Shown in pieces: positions 11,624-24,100 of a stretch of DNA of 64,000 nt. Every line of letters begins with the position of its first letter. Position 1 is the stretch's first letter. The DNA comes from Datisca glomerata. Taxonomy: Eukaryota; Streptophyta; Magnoliopsida; Cucurbitales; Datiscaceae. The notes beneath the pieces were generated by a model. That model searched no databases and was not told the DNA's origin. It saw only the letters and a program-made list of their open reading frames with translations. Both the position numbers and the translations under genes were made by a program. The stretch covers positions 939,758 to 1,003,757 of the forward strand of contig QANY01005277.1 of the NCBI GenBank assembly GCA_003255025.1, given 5' to 3'.

Positions 11624-12326
11624 TCAGAGCCACATCATGACCCTCAGAATTAATAATTTCTCCTCACACGTGAAGCACACAAACGAGTTAGACTGTGAAT
11701 CATGTTTAGCGTGTGATGATTGTATAGCATATTTCTCTCCAACATGTAAATAAGATCTGGAGAACCAAACCCCCCAACGAAACCCATTCTGCTTAGGATC
11801 CATGTCCCATAAGTCAGTAGACATCCTACCTTGATAAGTGCTTCCCTCGTCTCTCTCTCTCATATTTCTTGTCTTGTCATTTCTAGAGACCAACCAGTAG
11901 ACAGCTTCACAAAATTTACAGTTTATTTACTTGGGCGTCTACAGAATACGACAGAGAACATCAAAATTGTCTGGTTGGTGGAATAATCTGTTGCAATCAC
12001 TTCCAAGTTTCGTCATTTTTAATCGACTCAGTAACTTTGCGTTTCCACCTTTCATAGCTCGTCTGATTGTTTAACTGCGCGCAAAGATCTTGTTCCAGCG
12101 GAATCAAAAATGGGTCCCTTTCCCTCCCTCCAAGAAGGGTCTTCAAGCCAGCTGCCCAAACAGACGATCTTATCAGCCAACTGTAAATCGATTTTCTTCT
12201 CACCACCATATAATCAAAATTCACCTTTCTTTTCCGTTTTTGGTTGGTGAGTGACCCATTTAGCATCAAATGAGTGTCAATGTAAATACTGTGCCTGGCT
12301 TGATCATCCAGCCAAGCCACTGCCAT
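11624..12326 (-). other. Two adjacent unrecognised minus-strand reading frames
   Basis: A 109-residue frame (12326-11997) starts MAVAWLDDQARHS, contains a basic segment QKRKRKVNFDY and ends NDETWK. A second, 89-residue frame (11893-11624) includes GFRWGVWFSRSYLHV. The base composition is less AT-rich than on either side. I recognise no domain and cannot show splice sites joining the two. It may be a fragment of a decayed gene or chance. No promoter or partner is evident, and the neighbours on both sides are intergenic. Confidence 0.2.
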
Positions 12327-12461
12327 TGTTTAGATTTTGAATTTTCACTTGTACTGCATTTCTTTTATAGCACTTCGATTCAGCATGGCTCCCATAGTTG
12401 TGCGCTCAAAAAAGAAAAAATAGAAAAATTATATGATATTCTCTCTATTTTGCTTAAATGA

Positions 12462-13218
12462 CAAAAACATTTTTATAGTTTCAAAAATAATAACTAAGTA
12501 CATTAGTTAAAATTATGTTAATTTATGTGTTAAAAGACAAGATTATCCCTCTAACCAATCTTATCCAACTATTTCTCTAATCACTTGAGTTTTTCGATTA
12601 AATGAATTCTTGTTTGAATAATAAAATAAATTGAGTTTAATATTTTAGAATTGAGTAATTTTGATATTACATATTATTTAAATGATAAAAGTTTGAAATT
12701 TTGACGGTTTAGGGTTTTTGTCAATGATACCAAACATGAATGGTGATTTGTGTCATTTTTTAAACTAGAAAGGTATCTGTGACATTTAAACAAAGTACAC
12801 GGGTGGTTAGAGAAATTTTCTCAAAAAATAGTGAACCCATTTAGAATTAAAACAAAGAACTGAGCCATACACCAAGACAATGCAAATCAGAAACCATAAC
12901 TTCAATTTAGAAGAGATTCAAAACAAGTAAATTATTTGCTTAACTGAGACATATATGCAATACACCAGTACATGTGCTGAAATTATGAATCAAGGAAGAA
13001 GACGAACCTTAATAAAACGCAAAATAGTACATGATTTGCAATGAAGACTGTCTGACCAGATGTTGCTCCAAATAAAGCTTAAACAGAAGTTACAAAACTT
13101 GATGCAGAATCTAAGGGAGTAAAATCTAGTTAATCAACTTGTATCCACTAAATGTAGATCGTCCAAGGCTGCACATATAGTCCATGGCTGAGATGAAATC
13201 TTCTGTGGGGCCAGCTAA
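12462..13218. other. AT-rich intergenic DNA and 3' region of the RRA-type gene
   Basis: Nothing coding is seen. The last few hundred bases before 13219 should contain the 3' UTR of the minus-strand arabinosyltransferase gene. Confidence 0.4.
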
Positions 13219-15133
13219 CTAACCAGAACCATCAGGGAACGGCTCCAGCGCATCTTGCTTGCCATTAACGTAGAACTCTACAACTGCTTTCATTCTTGGT
13301 AATTTATCAGGGTGGTAGTTCACATGAACAATAACAGGCTTCAACTTTTTTAGTTTAGCATCTTTCCTAACTGTCTTGAAGAGGACCTTACTGTTCATAA
13401 AGAGATAAAAGTCCATAGTTCTCTTAGCAGCATGAAGCCCATCATATCCAGGATGTGAGGGGAAATATAGCTCCTCGTTAAAAACGGCTTGGTCCCACGC
13501 GTTTTCTCGAGAAAGTCGACCAGCAACACGATCCAAAAGCTCGATTGAAGCAAGTGTAGGCCTTATGTAAAAGAAACCGGAATTATAAACCCATATCCTC
13601 ATTGTATGAGCATATCGAGCCCAACCCATGGCAGGTTCATCAAATACATCATTATATCCATAAGCAGTCATATTATTGTGACCATCAGTCATCGACTCTA
13701 CGTCTGAATCCCGGTAAAGATAATCAAAAGGGTTTTGCAAGTATACAATGTCAACATCTGACAGAAGAACACTGTAACCAAGCTGCAAGAACTCCCTCAA
13801 TATACGAAATTTTAATCCAGAGACAGCATGATTACCACCTGTTTTTCCAACCGTATCTATACCATCATCTGGATCCCTCTTGTAGACTGGAACATCATTG
13901 GTTTTGCAGAATTCTTCTATCTCCTCATCTAATGCCACAACTAAATAATTTGTTATACCAACTTTCTTAATGCTGGTAAACCAGACCTCCAACATACTTT
14001 TCACATTTGAATTGGCAAGTGCAACTATAAGCTCTCTCTGTGAAGCAACTCTCTCCAGGAGCTTTGCCAATCGGGGATTCACAGACTCGTCAGGAATGAC
14101 GGTAGGGTTAGTCCTTAGACTCTTGACAGTGCCAAAAGGCCCGGCCTTATGCTTTTCTCCAAGGACCAAGAACTGCTTCTCGGCATTATCTTTTCCTTGA
14201 TCAGCCAGCCGCAGCTTTGTAGTGAGATCCTTCAAACGCTTTTCCAACTGGACATTTTTCTCTGATAGTGATACAATATCAGACTTCAGCATCCTAATCC
14301 GCTCTGAAGATTCACATGTGGATGAACTAATCTAACAAACAGGAAAAGTGAAAATACAAGGACACGTTAACGTCGTAGAATATTATGCTAAGAATTGCTA
14401 ATGTCAAGTAAAAACACTACCATGTACATAAACGCAATAAACACGACAAGGTTGATTCTTCTAAGTTCTAACTCTCAGACATTAAGATCACTCCAACAGC
14501 AACTACCTGTCAGGAATTACTTATATCTTACTTGGGTGAGCAGTTCCACCATTAAATACTCTTATTTCCTATCCAAAAAATAAAAAAGATTTCCACTATC
14601 AAATACTGATGCAAGATAGATTTCACTCCAAACTATGATATTTAAGATGCAAGCATTGCTTGTACGCCAGAAATCATTGTCTCGACTATCCCCCAGCAAG
14701 AGAAATTGCGAAAAAGCCTACTTCACCACATGTATGGGACTAACGCCTAAAATTCTGGACAACAAATAGACAACTCCAGTTACATATCATCCATCAAACT
14801 CACCAGTATCATCTCTTAAATCCACACTTCTCAGAGCCGGTACCAATCAATAGATTCAGAAAAATTAAGCAGACCATATGATATGCATTACAGAACCAAT
14901 TTCCAATGACAAAAGTATTAAACTTGAAGTCAAACATTGAGAAATTAGGAGGTCAGTGTCCGAACCTGCAAATCGGATTTTCCGAGTCGACGGTTTTGGA
15001 TAGGCGGAACGGAGCTGAATAACCCGTGCGGAAAGAAGAATGCGAAAACACAACCGAGAAGAACTCCGATCAAAATTGCGACAGCAATCTTAGATCCACG
15101 ATCTGATTGAGCTTTATCTCTACGACCCGCCAT
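13219..15133 (-). CDS. RRA: RRA-type extensin arabinosyltransferase, GT77
   Basis: Golgi type II membrane glycosyltransferase of family GT77. RRA proteins add arabinofuranose to hydroxyproline-linked arabinosides of extensins in cell-wall assembly. Exons on minus: 15133-14966 and 14331-13219; the GT-AG intron lies between codons; 426 aa. The start at MAGRRDKAQ puts a short cytosolic tail before a single membrane anchor at about residues 16-36 ([19 protein letters not shown]). A coiled stem follows at about 70-110. The catalytic region has [35 protein letters not shown] and the metal-binding DVD motif at residues 248-250 ([14 protein letters not shown]), then [15 protein letters not shown] and [14 protein letters not shown]. 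The C-terminus [19 protein letters not shown] fits Arabidopsis RRA1-3. All expected blocks are intact. Whether it matches RRA1, 2 or 3 cannot be told here. Confidence 0.94.
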
Positions 15134-15480
15134 GTATTTCGCCTTTTGCAACTTAAGCACAATGGCGGAGGTAGACAAATCAATAACACTTCCCTTTTAT
15201 GGAAGGAAGAGAGATAAACTCTACTTGACCTAGACTTTCCCCAATTGATTGCCGCAACTATCCCCAGAGGTTTAATTCTTCTACGTTTCGCACTGTGGTG
15301 CCAGAAGGAGAACAACAACGTTGGTCAACGAAGAGAGAGAGCTCAGATAGCAGAGAGAACAGAATATGAAGAAGAAGGAGAAGAAGAAGAAGGAGAAGAT
15401 CGGGACTCGCGAACAAAGGTGGTGGGCTTAACTACTCCGCGAAACACCTTCAGTTTTAGCTGCTTAAGCTAAGATAGTCG
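15134..15480 (-). promoter_or_regulatory. 5' UTR and proximal promoter of the RRA-type gene
   Basis: Minus-strand upstream region holding pyrimidine-rich leader sequence on that strand (complement of the GAAGAAGGAGAAGAAGAAGAA run at 15366-15390). An out-of-family upstream start at 15178 would add 15 residues; I rejected it because known RRA proteins begin near MAGRR/MAVRK. Confidence 0.4.
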
Positions 15481-16676
15481 ACTTTTGCCAACTAGTTTTC
15501 AATGGAACGCAGGCTCATCCTAGGTGGGCCTAAAGCCAATGGCTCCTTATGGCCCTTCAGCTATGGCCCTTAAGACATGATCATGTTACGGAAGTTGTAG
15601 TAATTGTAGTAGATGTATTTTTTTTATTAACTATGCAAAAATGATCATTCATATGTATATATACAAAAATGATCATTTTTAAGTTTATGAAGTTTAAATT
15701 AATTATGAAATTATTTTTATTCTCCACTTATTTTGTAATCATCAAGAGTAACTTCCCGCCACTTTTGTTTTTTTATCTTATGGTTGTTTATGGTATTTTT
15801 TCAAATTCTACTAAATCTTGTTCAGCTTGCTTTCGAAAAAATTGTCTATTCTACAATAAATCTACAGAATTCATTTTAAATTCTTTTATGTTCTTGGTTT
15901 AATTTACAAGTTATTTTTCGCAATTTGAAATAGGTAAATATTTTATGTACTTATCGTTAAAGTTTACATTGTAATTTTTTTTTACTCTCATCTACAAAGA
16001 TAATTGACTGTAAAACTGAAGATGATGTATATCTTTTGATCAGCGTTCAACAAAGACACGAGAATGATGAAAAATATGATACATTAGAATGTAACATAAT
16101 AGTAGGTAAACAATTATTAATCAAAAGTAAAATTAATGTTTACCTATTGATGAGATAGATGCAGTTGAACGAGTAAGGGCGTGGGGATGTCCCATTCTAT
16201 TTTTTCCTTTTTCAAAAAAAGAAAAATAAACAGAGATGGGGATCTCGCATGAGGGATAGAGAGAGAAAGAGAGAGGGAGAGAGAGAGAGAGTAGGCGACA
16301 CAGTACCCACGAAGAAAATAAAAATATAGTTTATTTTATATAATGTGTTTTGAAGGAAATTATTTTTATTTATTTTATTTTCTTGAGAAATAAAAGAAAT
16401 TATTTAAGAGAGGTGATATAATATCATAAGCTAACATAAGAAAAAAAATGAGGAATTACTTTTTGTGCTTATAAAAGTGAAATGGTGAAATAGTAAGTTC
16501 ATAACTGACTTAAGATTTTTTAACTTAAAAATTGCCATTTTTGCATACTATTTAATTGATGGGTCATTTTTACCTACAAGTTGTATAATGGAGTCATTAT
16601 GCCAAAAGCTCATAATATTAAGAGACAACTAGCTTTTCTCGGGTATCAAGACCCGTATATAGAACGATTCAATGAT
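15481..16676. other. Intergenic DNA with a GA microsatellite
   Basis: AT-rich with no recognised gene. A GA-rich microsatellite lies at 16256-16292. From ATG at 16599 there is a short open frame that runs into the target site of element A; see findings. Confidence 0.4.
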
Positions 16677-16681
16677 AGATC

Positions 16682-17152
16682 TGTAAAGGATTTTTTTCCT
16701 CGCACTCAAAAAGTAAATTAAGATGAGGGAGAAAGAGCTCAAAGAAAAATAGTTTGATCGTAAATTGCATTGCTTGCCTTTGATTTACAATTAGCCTTTA
16801 TTTATAGGCTACTCATATGATTTTGCTACATCTCTTAAAACAGAAAATTTCTCCTAAAAATGGAATAGTTACTGTATTATAGAGGAACTCAACTATAATT
16901 AAGAGATTACAACTTGATTTTGGGGTTTACAAACATAATTAACAAATTATCAGAATATTCCCCCAGATTTTGGGGGAATTCGACTTTAACGGTTAAACCA
17001 TACTTAAATGGGTTTTCTTTCCTTCCTTTTAACGCTTCTGCTCTGCCACGTCGATGACCTTCCTGGCTTCCTTCTTCCCACTTAACAATCTATGCGGCTT
17101 CCTTTGGTTGATCCTTTTGTACACATGTCTTAGGCAAGTTTTTCCATGATCA
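16682..17152 (-). repeat. 3' LTR of element A
   Basis: Starts TGTAAAGGA and ends CCATGATCA on plus (TGATCATGG when read on minus). It aligns along its length with 25766-26259, for example CACTCAAAAAGTAAATTAA and TTTATAGGCTACTCATATGA shared by both. Length about 471 bp. Confidence 0.9.
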
Positions 17153-17704
17153 TTTGCCCCAACTACATTCAATAAAGTCTTATTTATTGATGTGTAATGA
17201 TGAGAAACTTTATGAGGGACAGATCAATCACTTTCTCTTTTACGTCATCCATCGGGAACCTACAAGAACAAATACATAATATTAATTAAATAGAAGAGAG
17301 AGACACGTGCCTTACTTGAGTTGTCGCTTCGTTTCCTGCTTTCGCTGACGTTCTGTCTCTGAAACGGCTTCTTATCATTTCCAGTATGTTCAGCTTCCCG
17401 CTTTTAATTATTCCGTGTAGAGTGCATTTTATTTCATTTTCTTTTCCAATTGTCACAATGTCATTCGCTAGTGTAGGCAACGATTCTGTCTTGTCAGTCA
17501 CATCTCTTCACAAAAACGTCTCTTTCAATTCCTATTTTCAAAATTTACAAGGTGCGTTTCATTTTGTTTTCAAATTTGTAGTCTATTTAAGGGCTTTTCT
17601 CTGCCCATTTCCTCCCTACCTTCATCTTTTTCTGTAAGTTCTTCTTCGTCTTCTTCTTTTCTGCCAATTTTTGTTGTGTATACTTTCCTTTAAGTCATTT
17701 AAGC

Positions 17705-19842
17705 ATGGTGGGTAGTAATAGGTTCAAACCTCTCATTCCCTTAGTTAGGGCCCAAGCTGAGCTTGACCATTTCGCTGCTTCCCACAGAGATGCATTTCCT
17801 CCCGATGTCATTTGTGGATTAAAATAGAGTGGTCATCCTAGCCTAGAATGTAGATCTCCATTCCAAATTACCTTTAGTCCAATGGACATAGCTTCATGAC
17901 TGAAGCTTCATTTTTCTCCTTTTTCAAGAGTTCTTCCAAACTGTTGGGCTTGTTCCATCTCAATTTACTCTTAGTTCTTATAGGATTCTATTAGGTTTTG
18001 AGACCCTAAATAGAAGATATGACCTAGATTTAGGCGTTGACGAGCTTCATGCTTCCTATATCACTAAGTATCATAATGACATCTATTACCTTGCCCCTCA
18101 TCCCGGTTCTGAAAAGAGAAAAATGATATCCAGAATTCCAAAAGGGGACAAAGGCTGTGAATGGGACATCATTCAAATCGGAGAAAATGAAGGAGGTGAT
18201 GGCCGCTGGACAATCGCCCGTAGATGGGGAGTCTTCGGTAAGTCGTTAGAGCCCTGGTTGCCATTTTTAATTCATTTCTAACTTTCTGTTGTTTATATTA
18301 ATTTTTATTATTTTAGAAGCTAACCTTGACTTTTTCTCCTTCACAGATAACAAAAGGAATAGGTCGTCGTTCCTTTCCAGGGAGTCCAAGGGAGAAGATT
18401 ATAGTTGTTTTCAACGTTCACGGACGGGACTAGGATGACCTTCTTGATCCACGATGGGAAATCAACGTTGCTTTCGTTCCTCACACTGCTCAAGCCACTT
18501 CCGTTTCTTCTCAACCATTTTCGTCTGATCAACCATCTTCGCCAGCTCAATTGTCTTCGCCAGCTCAACCATCTTTGTCAGCTCAACCGTCTTCTCCTGA
18601 ACTCTCGAGAAGTATTCTCGTTTCCTACTTTCATTCCATTTTTGCTGTTTCCATTTCAAGTATTTCTATCTTCTCTGGGTCTGAATGGGAGGACGTAGAA
18701 CATGAATGTTTGCTTTAAAATTTCACTGTAAGTGTAGTTACGTCAAGGTGTTTACACAACACAATTGTTGGGGGATATTACGGAAGAAAGAAATGTTTGC
18801 CCAAGGCATGGAGCCCCAAACTCCTCTCGAGCAACTTTGAGTCATCCTCCCACTCCTGTTGTTGTTCTCGTTGCTCCAATAGATCATTCTCTGGTCATTC
18901 CTCCTACTCATTGGTCCCCAAGGAATGTTCTCAATAGCGTCCAACCTCTCATCTCCCTTTCCCACAGCCTGCTCACTCTTTCGAATCTCAATGAGGGGGT
19001 GAAGACCCTTTAGTGTGGAGGTGAAGACGTTTCCACAGCGTCGCCTCCATTCCTTCTTCTGTCAACTTCCTGAATGGCCTTCGTTTAGCACACATCATGC
19101 TTTGTGGCATCTAATCTGATGCGGACATGGCCACTACCCGCAACATGATGGTTAGGAACCATATCTACTCTTCAGCAATGGTTTAATGAAGGTATTTTAC
19201 TCATCTGTTTCCTTTTATTTCTTTTACTTTATTTCTCTTTATCAACATCTTATCTTTTTTTTTTTGTGTTTTGTAGGCCATCATTTTCCACAACAGCCTT
19301 CAAGAATACTTCATTGTTAATGAGCAGAGTATGGCTCAGTGGAAAAAATGAAGTTCAAGCCGCCCATGTCGTTCTCGAGTGTCACCAGGCAGGGACCGAG
19401 CAGTTGATGAAGAGGGAGGCTAAACTTCAGGGCACAGTGGATGAGTTTCCCTACAGAGTAGCAGCTGAAGTTTCCAAGTTGGAGGATTCTATGAAGGTTG
19501 CATAGGAATCTCTTGAGGAATCCGAGAGGTGCCAGACTTTTTCCTACGAAAACTTGAAGATTTTTTAGGAGAAGTTGGCTGTCGCAGAGCTAGCTCGGGA
19601 TGAAGCTAAGAGGAGAGAGAGATACTGAAGATGTCTTCGAAGCCTTGTTTCACAAGGCTGAGAAGAAAGTTTATCTTGCTGGATACAAGGATGGGAAGGA
19701 GAACAACCATCCCCAGGTCTCTCTCGGGGATGCTGCGGATGCCGAAATGGCCGCTTCTCTCGAGGGTGTTCCTACTGGTGAGGATGTCGTTGCTGACTCC
19801 TACGTGCCCATTGTTGAAGTCATCCACGTTGATGAAGTCTGA
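17705..19842 (+). pseudogene. Antisense accessory ORF of element A (Transposase_28-like, PF04195-type)
   Basis: Gene-like sequence on the strand opposite to gag-pol, from ATG 17705 (MVGSNRFKPLIPLVR) to TGA 19840-19842. Segments such as LKLHFSPFFK and SYRILLGFETLNRRYDLDLGV resemble the plant 'putative gypsy-type transposon' domain that I know as PF04195. Two introns are likely: 18238-18316 (donor TTCG|GTAAG, acceptor TTTTAG|AA) and 19192-19276 (acceptor TTTTGTAG|GC after a T-run). The distal exon encodes an alpha-helical, Glu/Lys-rich segment and the acidic end VIHVDEV. In-frame stops, for example around 17824 and 17900, show decay. Antisense ORFs at this place are documented in Tat elements; their function is unknown. 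Confidence 0.65.
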
Positions 19843-20309
19843 ACTTTTGAAATTTCCCTCTAATTTTCATTTTATGTACTTGCATTTTCTTTTCCTTGTA
19901 ATTTTTCCCTGATCTTTAAATGTTTTCTTTCGCCTAACATCCTTTGTCCTTTCTTTTACTAACTTCTCTAGCGATTGGCAAAGAAAACCAACAAGTAGTT
20001 TAATACTTTAGTTCTTTTCCTCAACAAACGATTTAAGGCTTAAGACTTTCCTCCTTTAAACACTTAAGCAATAATTTAGTAAAAACTCAACAATTCTTAG
20101 AAGATTTTCCGCTTACAGTGCTTTTATTTTCCAACTTTTCTCTTTATCGCTTCTAGAGGCGTTGTATTTGGATTTCCTTTTTAGGACGGATGTGACTTCT
20201 TGTCCCGCTTCCGCTTCTTTTGGACTTCCCACTTTGCCGTTTTCCTTTCTTTGTTCCTTGCACTTTGTTTCATTGTTTATTTTTTTCTCATTTGCTTCCT
20301 TTATTTATT

Positions 20310-20670
20310 TTCCACATTTTAGAGAGAAGGATTTCCCGCTCCCAAGGGCTTTTGGCTTCTAGGTGGTCGACCTTTTTTATTATTTCTTTTTAGAGAGAAG
20401 GCGTCCCCACTCTCAAGGCTTTAGTCATTTAAACTGTCGACCTTTAGGTTTCACAATTTAGAGAGAGGGTTTTCCCGCTCAAAGAGACTGAGACTTTTGG
20501 GTCGTTGTCATTTTCTCATACTCATTTTTCAACATTGTAGATATAAATTTTTTCCCGCTCTCAAGGGCTTAGGCTTCTAGGTCGCCGACCTTTTTTATTT
20601 TCACACTTTAGATACAAGATTTTTCCTATTCTGAAGAGCTTAGGCTTCAGGCCGCTGACCTTTTTACTTC
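20310..20670. repeat. Tandem repeats of about 60-70 bp in element A
   Basis: About five diverged units, each with a purine start (TTTAGAGAGAAGG or TAGATA.AA), then TTTCCCGCTC.CAAGGGCTT, AGGCTTCTAGGTCG and CGACCTTTTT. They lie between the end of the antisense gene and the integrase end. Element B has a different repeat family at the equivalent place. Confidence 0.8.
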
Positions 20671-20843
20671 CAGATTTAATTTTAAGATATAAGGGAAAGA
20701 GTTTACACAAGTTTTTTACGTGGAAAAATTATTCATTGCAACAAAATTTAATAAGTTAAACAAATTATTTCTTAAGATAACTGGTGTTCCACGACTTCGT
20801 CAATTCTATTCCTTATTCACTTGTGAGATGATACTATCTGTTG

Positions 20844-23800
20844 TCACCTACCTCTTTGACAATGTATGGACCTTCCCAGGATGGACCGGATTTCCCTTCC
20901 GCTTGAAAGATATTTTTCAGAACTAGATCTCCAATCTGGAATTCCAGTTTTATAATTCTTCTCCGGAAGTAGGCTTTTCTTTTTCTGATTGTAATTAGTC
21001 ATTCGCACGAGTGGTGCCTCTCTCATTTCTTCTAATAAGTCGAGAATTTCTTTATTGAGTTCTTCACTTTGCTGTTTAACCAGTTCTGGCCTCAGAGTGA
21101 GATTCCCAAATTTTACAGGTATCACTACTTACGTTCTGTAGGCTAGAGCCAATGGTGTCTCGCCCGTTGCCTCTCTAGGAGTTGTCCTATATTCTCACAC
21201 TACTGCTGGTAATTCTTTAACTCATTTTCCTTTTACTGATTCGAGGCACTTCTTCATATTATCAAGTGTAATTTGGTTTGACCTCTTGGCTTATTCGTTT
21301 CCTTGTGGATAATAAGGTGTAGAGAACTGGTTGGTAACTTTTAGGTCTTCGCACAAGGTCTTCACCATTCTACTAGTGAATTGAAGTCCGTTGTCAGAAG
21401 CTAAGACTCGAGGAATTCCATACCTGCACACTATGTTTTTCCACAGGAATCTTCTTACTTCTTCCTCACGAATCCTAGCAAAGGCATCTTCTTCAATCCT
21501 TTTGGTGAAGTAGTCTGTGACAACCAATAGGAAACGTTTCTGAGTGGGTTCCATAGGGAGTGGTCCAACGATGTCCAGAGCCCACTGCATGAATGGCCAA
21601 GGGCTTACCACAATGTTGAGTTCTCCCGGGGCCAATTTTACCATGGGTATAAATCGTTGACACGTGTCGCATTTCCCTGTGTACTGTTTGGCATTTTGAT
21701 GTATTTTCGGCTAGTAATATCCTTCGTTTAGTACCTTGTGGGATAAGAATCTGCCATCAGTATGGTTCTCGCACACTCCTTTGTGAATTTCTAGCAACAC
21801 ATACTGTGCTTCCTTTTCCCATAGGCAGTTTAGATACGAACCAGAAAAGATCACTTGTATAATGAAACATTAATCATGCAGTACATGGCACTCTGCTGCT
21901 GGATTTTCTTTGCACAAATTTTTTCATGTGGCAAGATCCCTTCCTTCAGGTAGTAGATTACATTGTCTTGCTAATTGGGCTCTTCCTCAATTTTTACTTC
22001 TGTCACCTTTTTCGCTATGATACTTGGTTTTTCAAGGAATTCAACCAGCACATTTTGTTTTCGCGAGAGTTGTGGGGAATATCTTAGATTAGCCAATGCA
22101 TCCACGTGCTCATTTTTCTCTTGAGACTTGGTGGATCTCGTAATTCCTACGTTGATTCAGTAATATTTTTTTCTCGTTGTAAATAATTGATCATCCTTTC
22201 ATCATTTTCCATGAACTTTCTCGTGACCTATTTCACAACTAGCATTGAATCATAAAATATTTTTACTTCAATTACCTCCAACTCCTACAATAAAGAGATT
22301 TCTGCTATCAAAGCTTCATATCTGCTTCGTTATTCTAGGTGTTGGATCCAAACTAAATGGAGTGCTCTAGTGTTTTTCCAAGCGGGGTCCTCACTACCAC
22401 TCCCGCTCCAACTTCCTTGTTGTTTGAGGCTCCATTAATGTACAGTTCCCATGTCCCATTTTCTAACTGTTTGTGACCCATTTTTAGTTTCTTCCCCATC
22501 GTCGACAGTGAAGTCTGCTATAGAGTCAGCCAGGTTTTACCCTTTAATTGATGTCCTTGGTTCATAATGGATTTCGTATTGGCTTAACTCAATTTCCCAC
22601 TTTTTCATTCTTCCGCTGACCTCTTGTGAGTGCAGAAGATTGGTGACTCTGTCAGCACATTTATGTTGTGCACTTGAAAGTAGGGTCTCAACTTTTCTAT
22701 TCTCTTGTAACGGGTTTCAACCACCACCAAGCTTTTACTGACAAACTACACCGGTTTCTTCTTTCTTTCCTCTTCTCTGATAAGAACGACGCTAACGGCT
22801 GTTTGTGACATGACTACATATAAGTACAAGGGTTCTCCTGGTTTAGGTTTTGACAATAATGGTGGAGTTATAAAATACCCATTAATCTTATTGAGAGCTT
22901 CTTCACACTCATCATCCCACTCGTCAACAAAGTTCTTTTTTAGTTTTGCAAAGAAAGGTTTACAGTTGTCGGTTGATCTTGAAAGGAATATGTTTAATTC
23001 CACCAATCTTGCTGTTAAGCCTTGTATTTCCTTCTAGTTTCGTAGGGATTTCATTTCCATTATGGATTTTACTTGATCCAGGTTGACTTCAATTCCCCAT
23101 TGTGTGATCAAGTGACCCAAGAATTTCCCGACCGCCACTCTAAAAGTGCATTTCTCTGGATTCAGCTCCATGTTTTTCCCGATCTACTCTTAGAAGATTT
23201 TGTTTACCAACCTCTAGTAGGTAGCACCTGCATTTCTCGATCCGAAAGGCATTACTTTATAATAGAAAGTACCATGTTCAATTATGAAAGATGTCTTTTC
23301 TTGATCAGGTTGGAACATTTTAACCTGGTTGTATCCCGAGAAGGCATCCATGAAGCTTAAAAGTTTATGTCTCGAGTTAGCATCTGCCATTTGATCTATT
23401 CTTGGCAGCAGATATTCGTCTTTGGGGCAGGCTCTATTCAGGTCTATGAAGTCTACGTAGATTCTCCATTTCCCATTTTTTGTTTTTTACCATGACAACG
23501 TTTGCAAGTCATTCTGGATAATCTACCCCCCTTGATGAAACCTGCTTTTAACAATTGTCAACTTCTTCTTTAATGGCCATATTCATTTCTGGCGTGAAAC
23601 TCCTCTTTCGTTGCTTCAATGGCCTGACAATAGGGTTAATATTCAACTTATGACATATTATATTTTCTGGTATATCTGATATTTCTTAGGTTGTGGTTGC
23701 AAAAATTTCTTTATTTTTCCGCAGGAAATCTATCAGTCGCTATTTTTCTACTTGCTCGAGGTAGGCCCCAATGCTAGTTGTCTTCTGCGTTTTTTCATAT

Positions 23801-24100
23801 AAGCAGATGGGTTCAGTTTCTTCTCCTACTTCATACCTTAAGCCCACATGGGCGTGCTCCTATGATTGCTATTGTTCATTAGTAACCACCAGCTCCTTTT
23901 TCTTCTTTTCCATTTTCTTTTTTCTTGTTGACTCTAGAGCGGTTATGGCGTAAATATGGGCAGCAGCTGGATCCTCTTATGGTATTGATCCCATTAGAAG
24001 ATGGGTACTTCAGTACTTGGTAATAGGTGGATGGTACGGCTTTCATCTTGTGTAGCCAGGTTCTTCCCATAACAACATTGTAGGGAGATGATGTGTCCTC
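20844..24100 (-). pseudogene. Decayed pol of element A (protease, RT, RNase H, integrase)
   Basis: The minus strand carries pieces of pol. A protease-downstream piece is at 24100-23880 (MGRTWLHKMKAV). RT pieces lie at about 23600-23050, including SFMDAF. The RT connection region is at 23006-22746 (FFAKLKKNFVDEWDDECEEAL). RNase H remains lie at about 22560-22050. The integrase core is at 21644-21291, with WALDIVGPLP and ASDNGLQF, so both aspartates of the DDE triad are present. Its conserved YPQ region ends in a stop at about 21292, and the downstream glutamate is changed. The integrase end is at 21125-20844. Multiple stops and frame changes are seen, and no intact YVDD box was found. Not functional. 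Confidence 0.85.

Noticed and set aside
15134..15178. Longer N-terminus for the RRA-type protein
   Set aside because: It would place 15 non-conserved residues before the short cytosolic tail known in the family.
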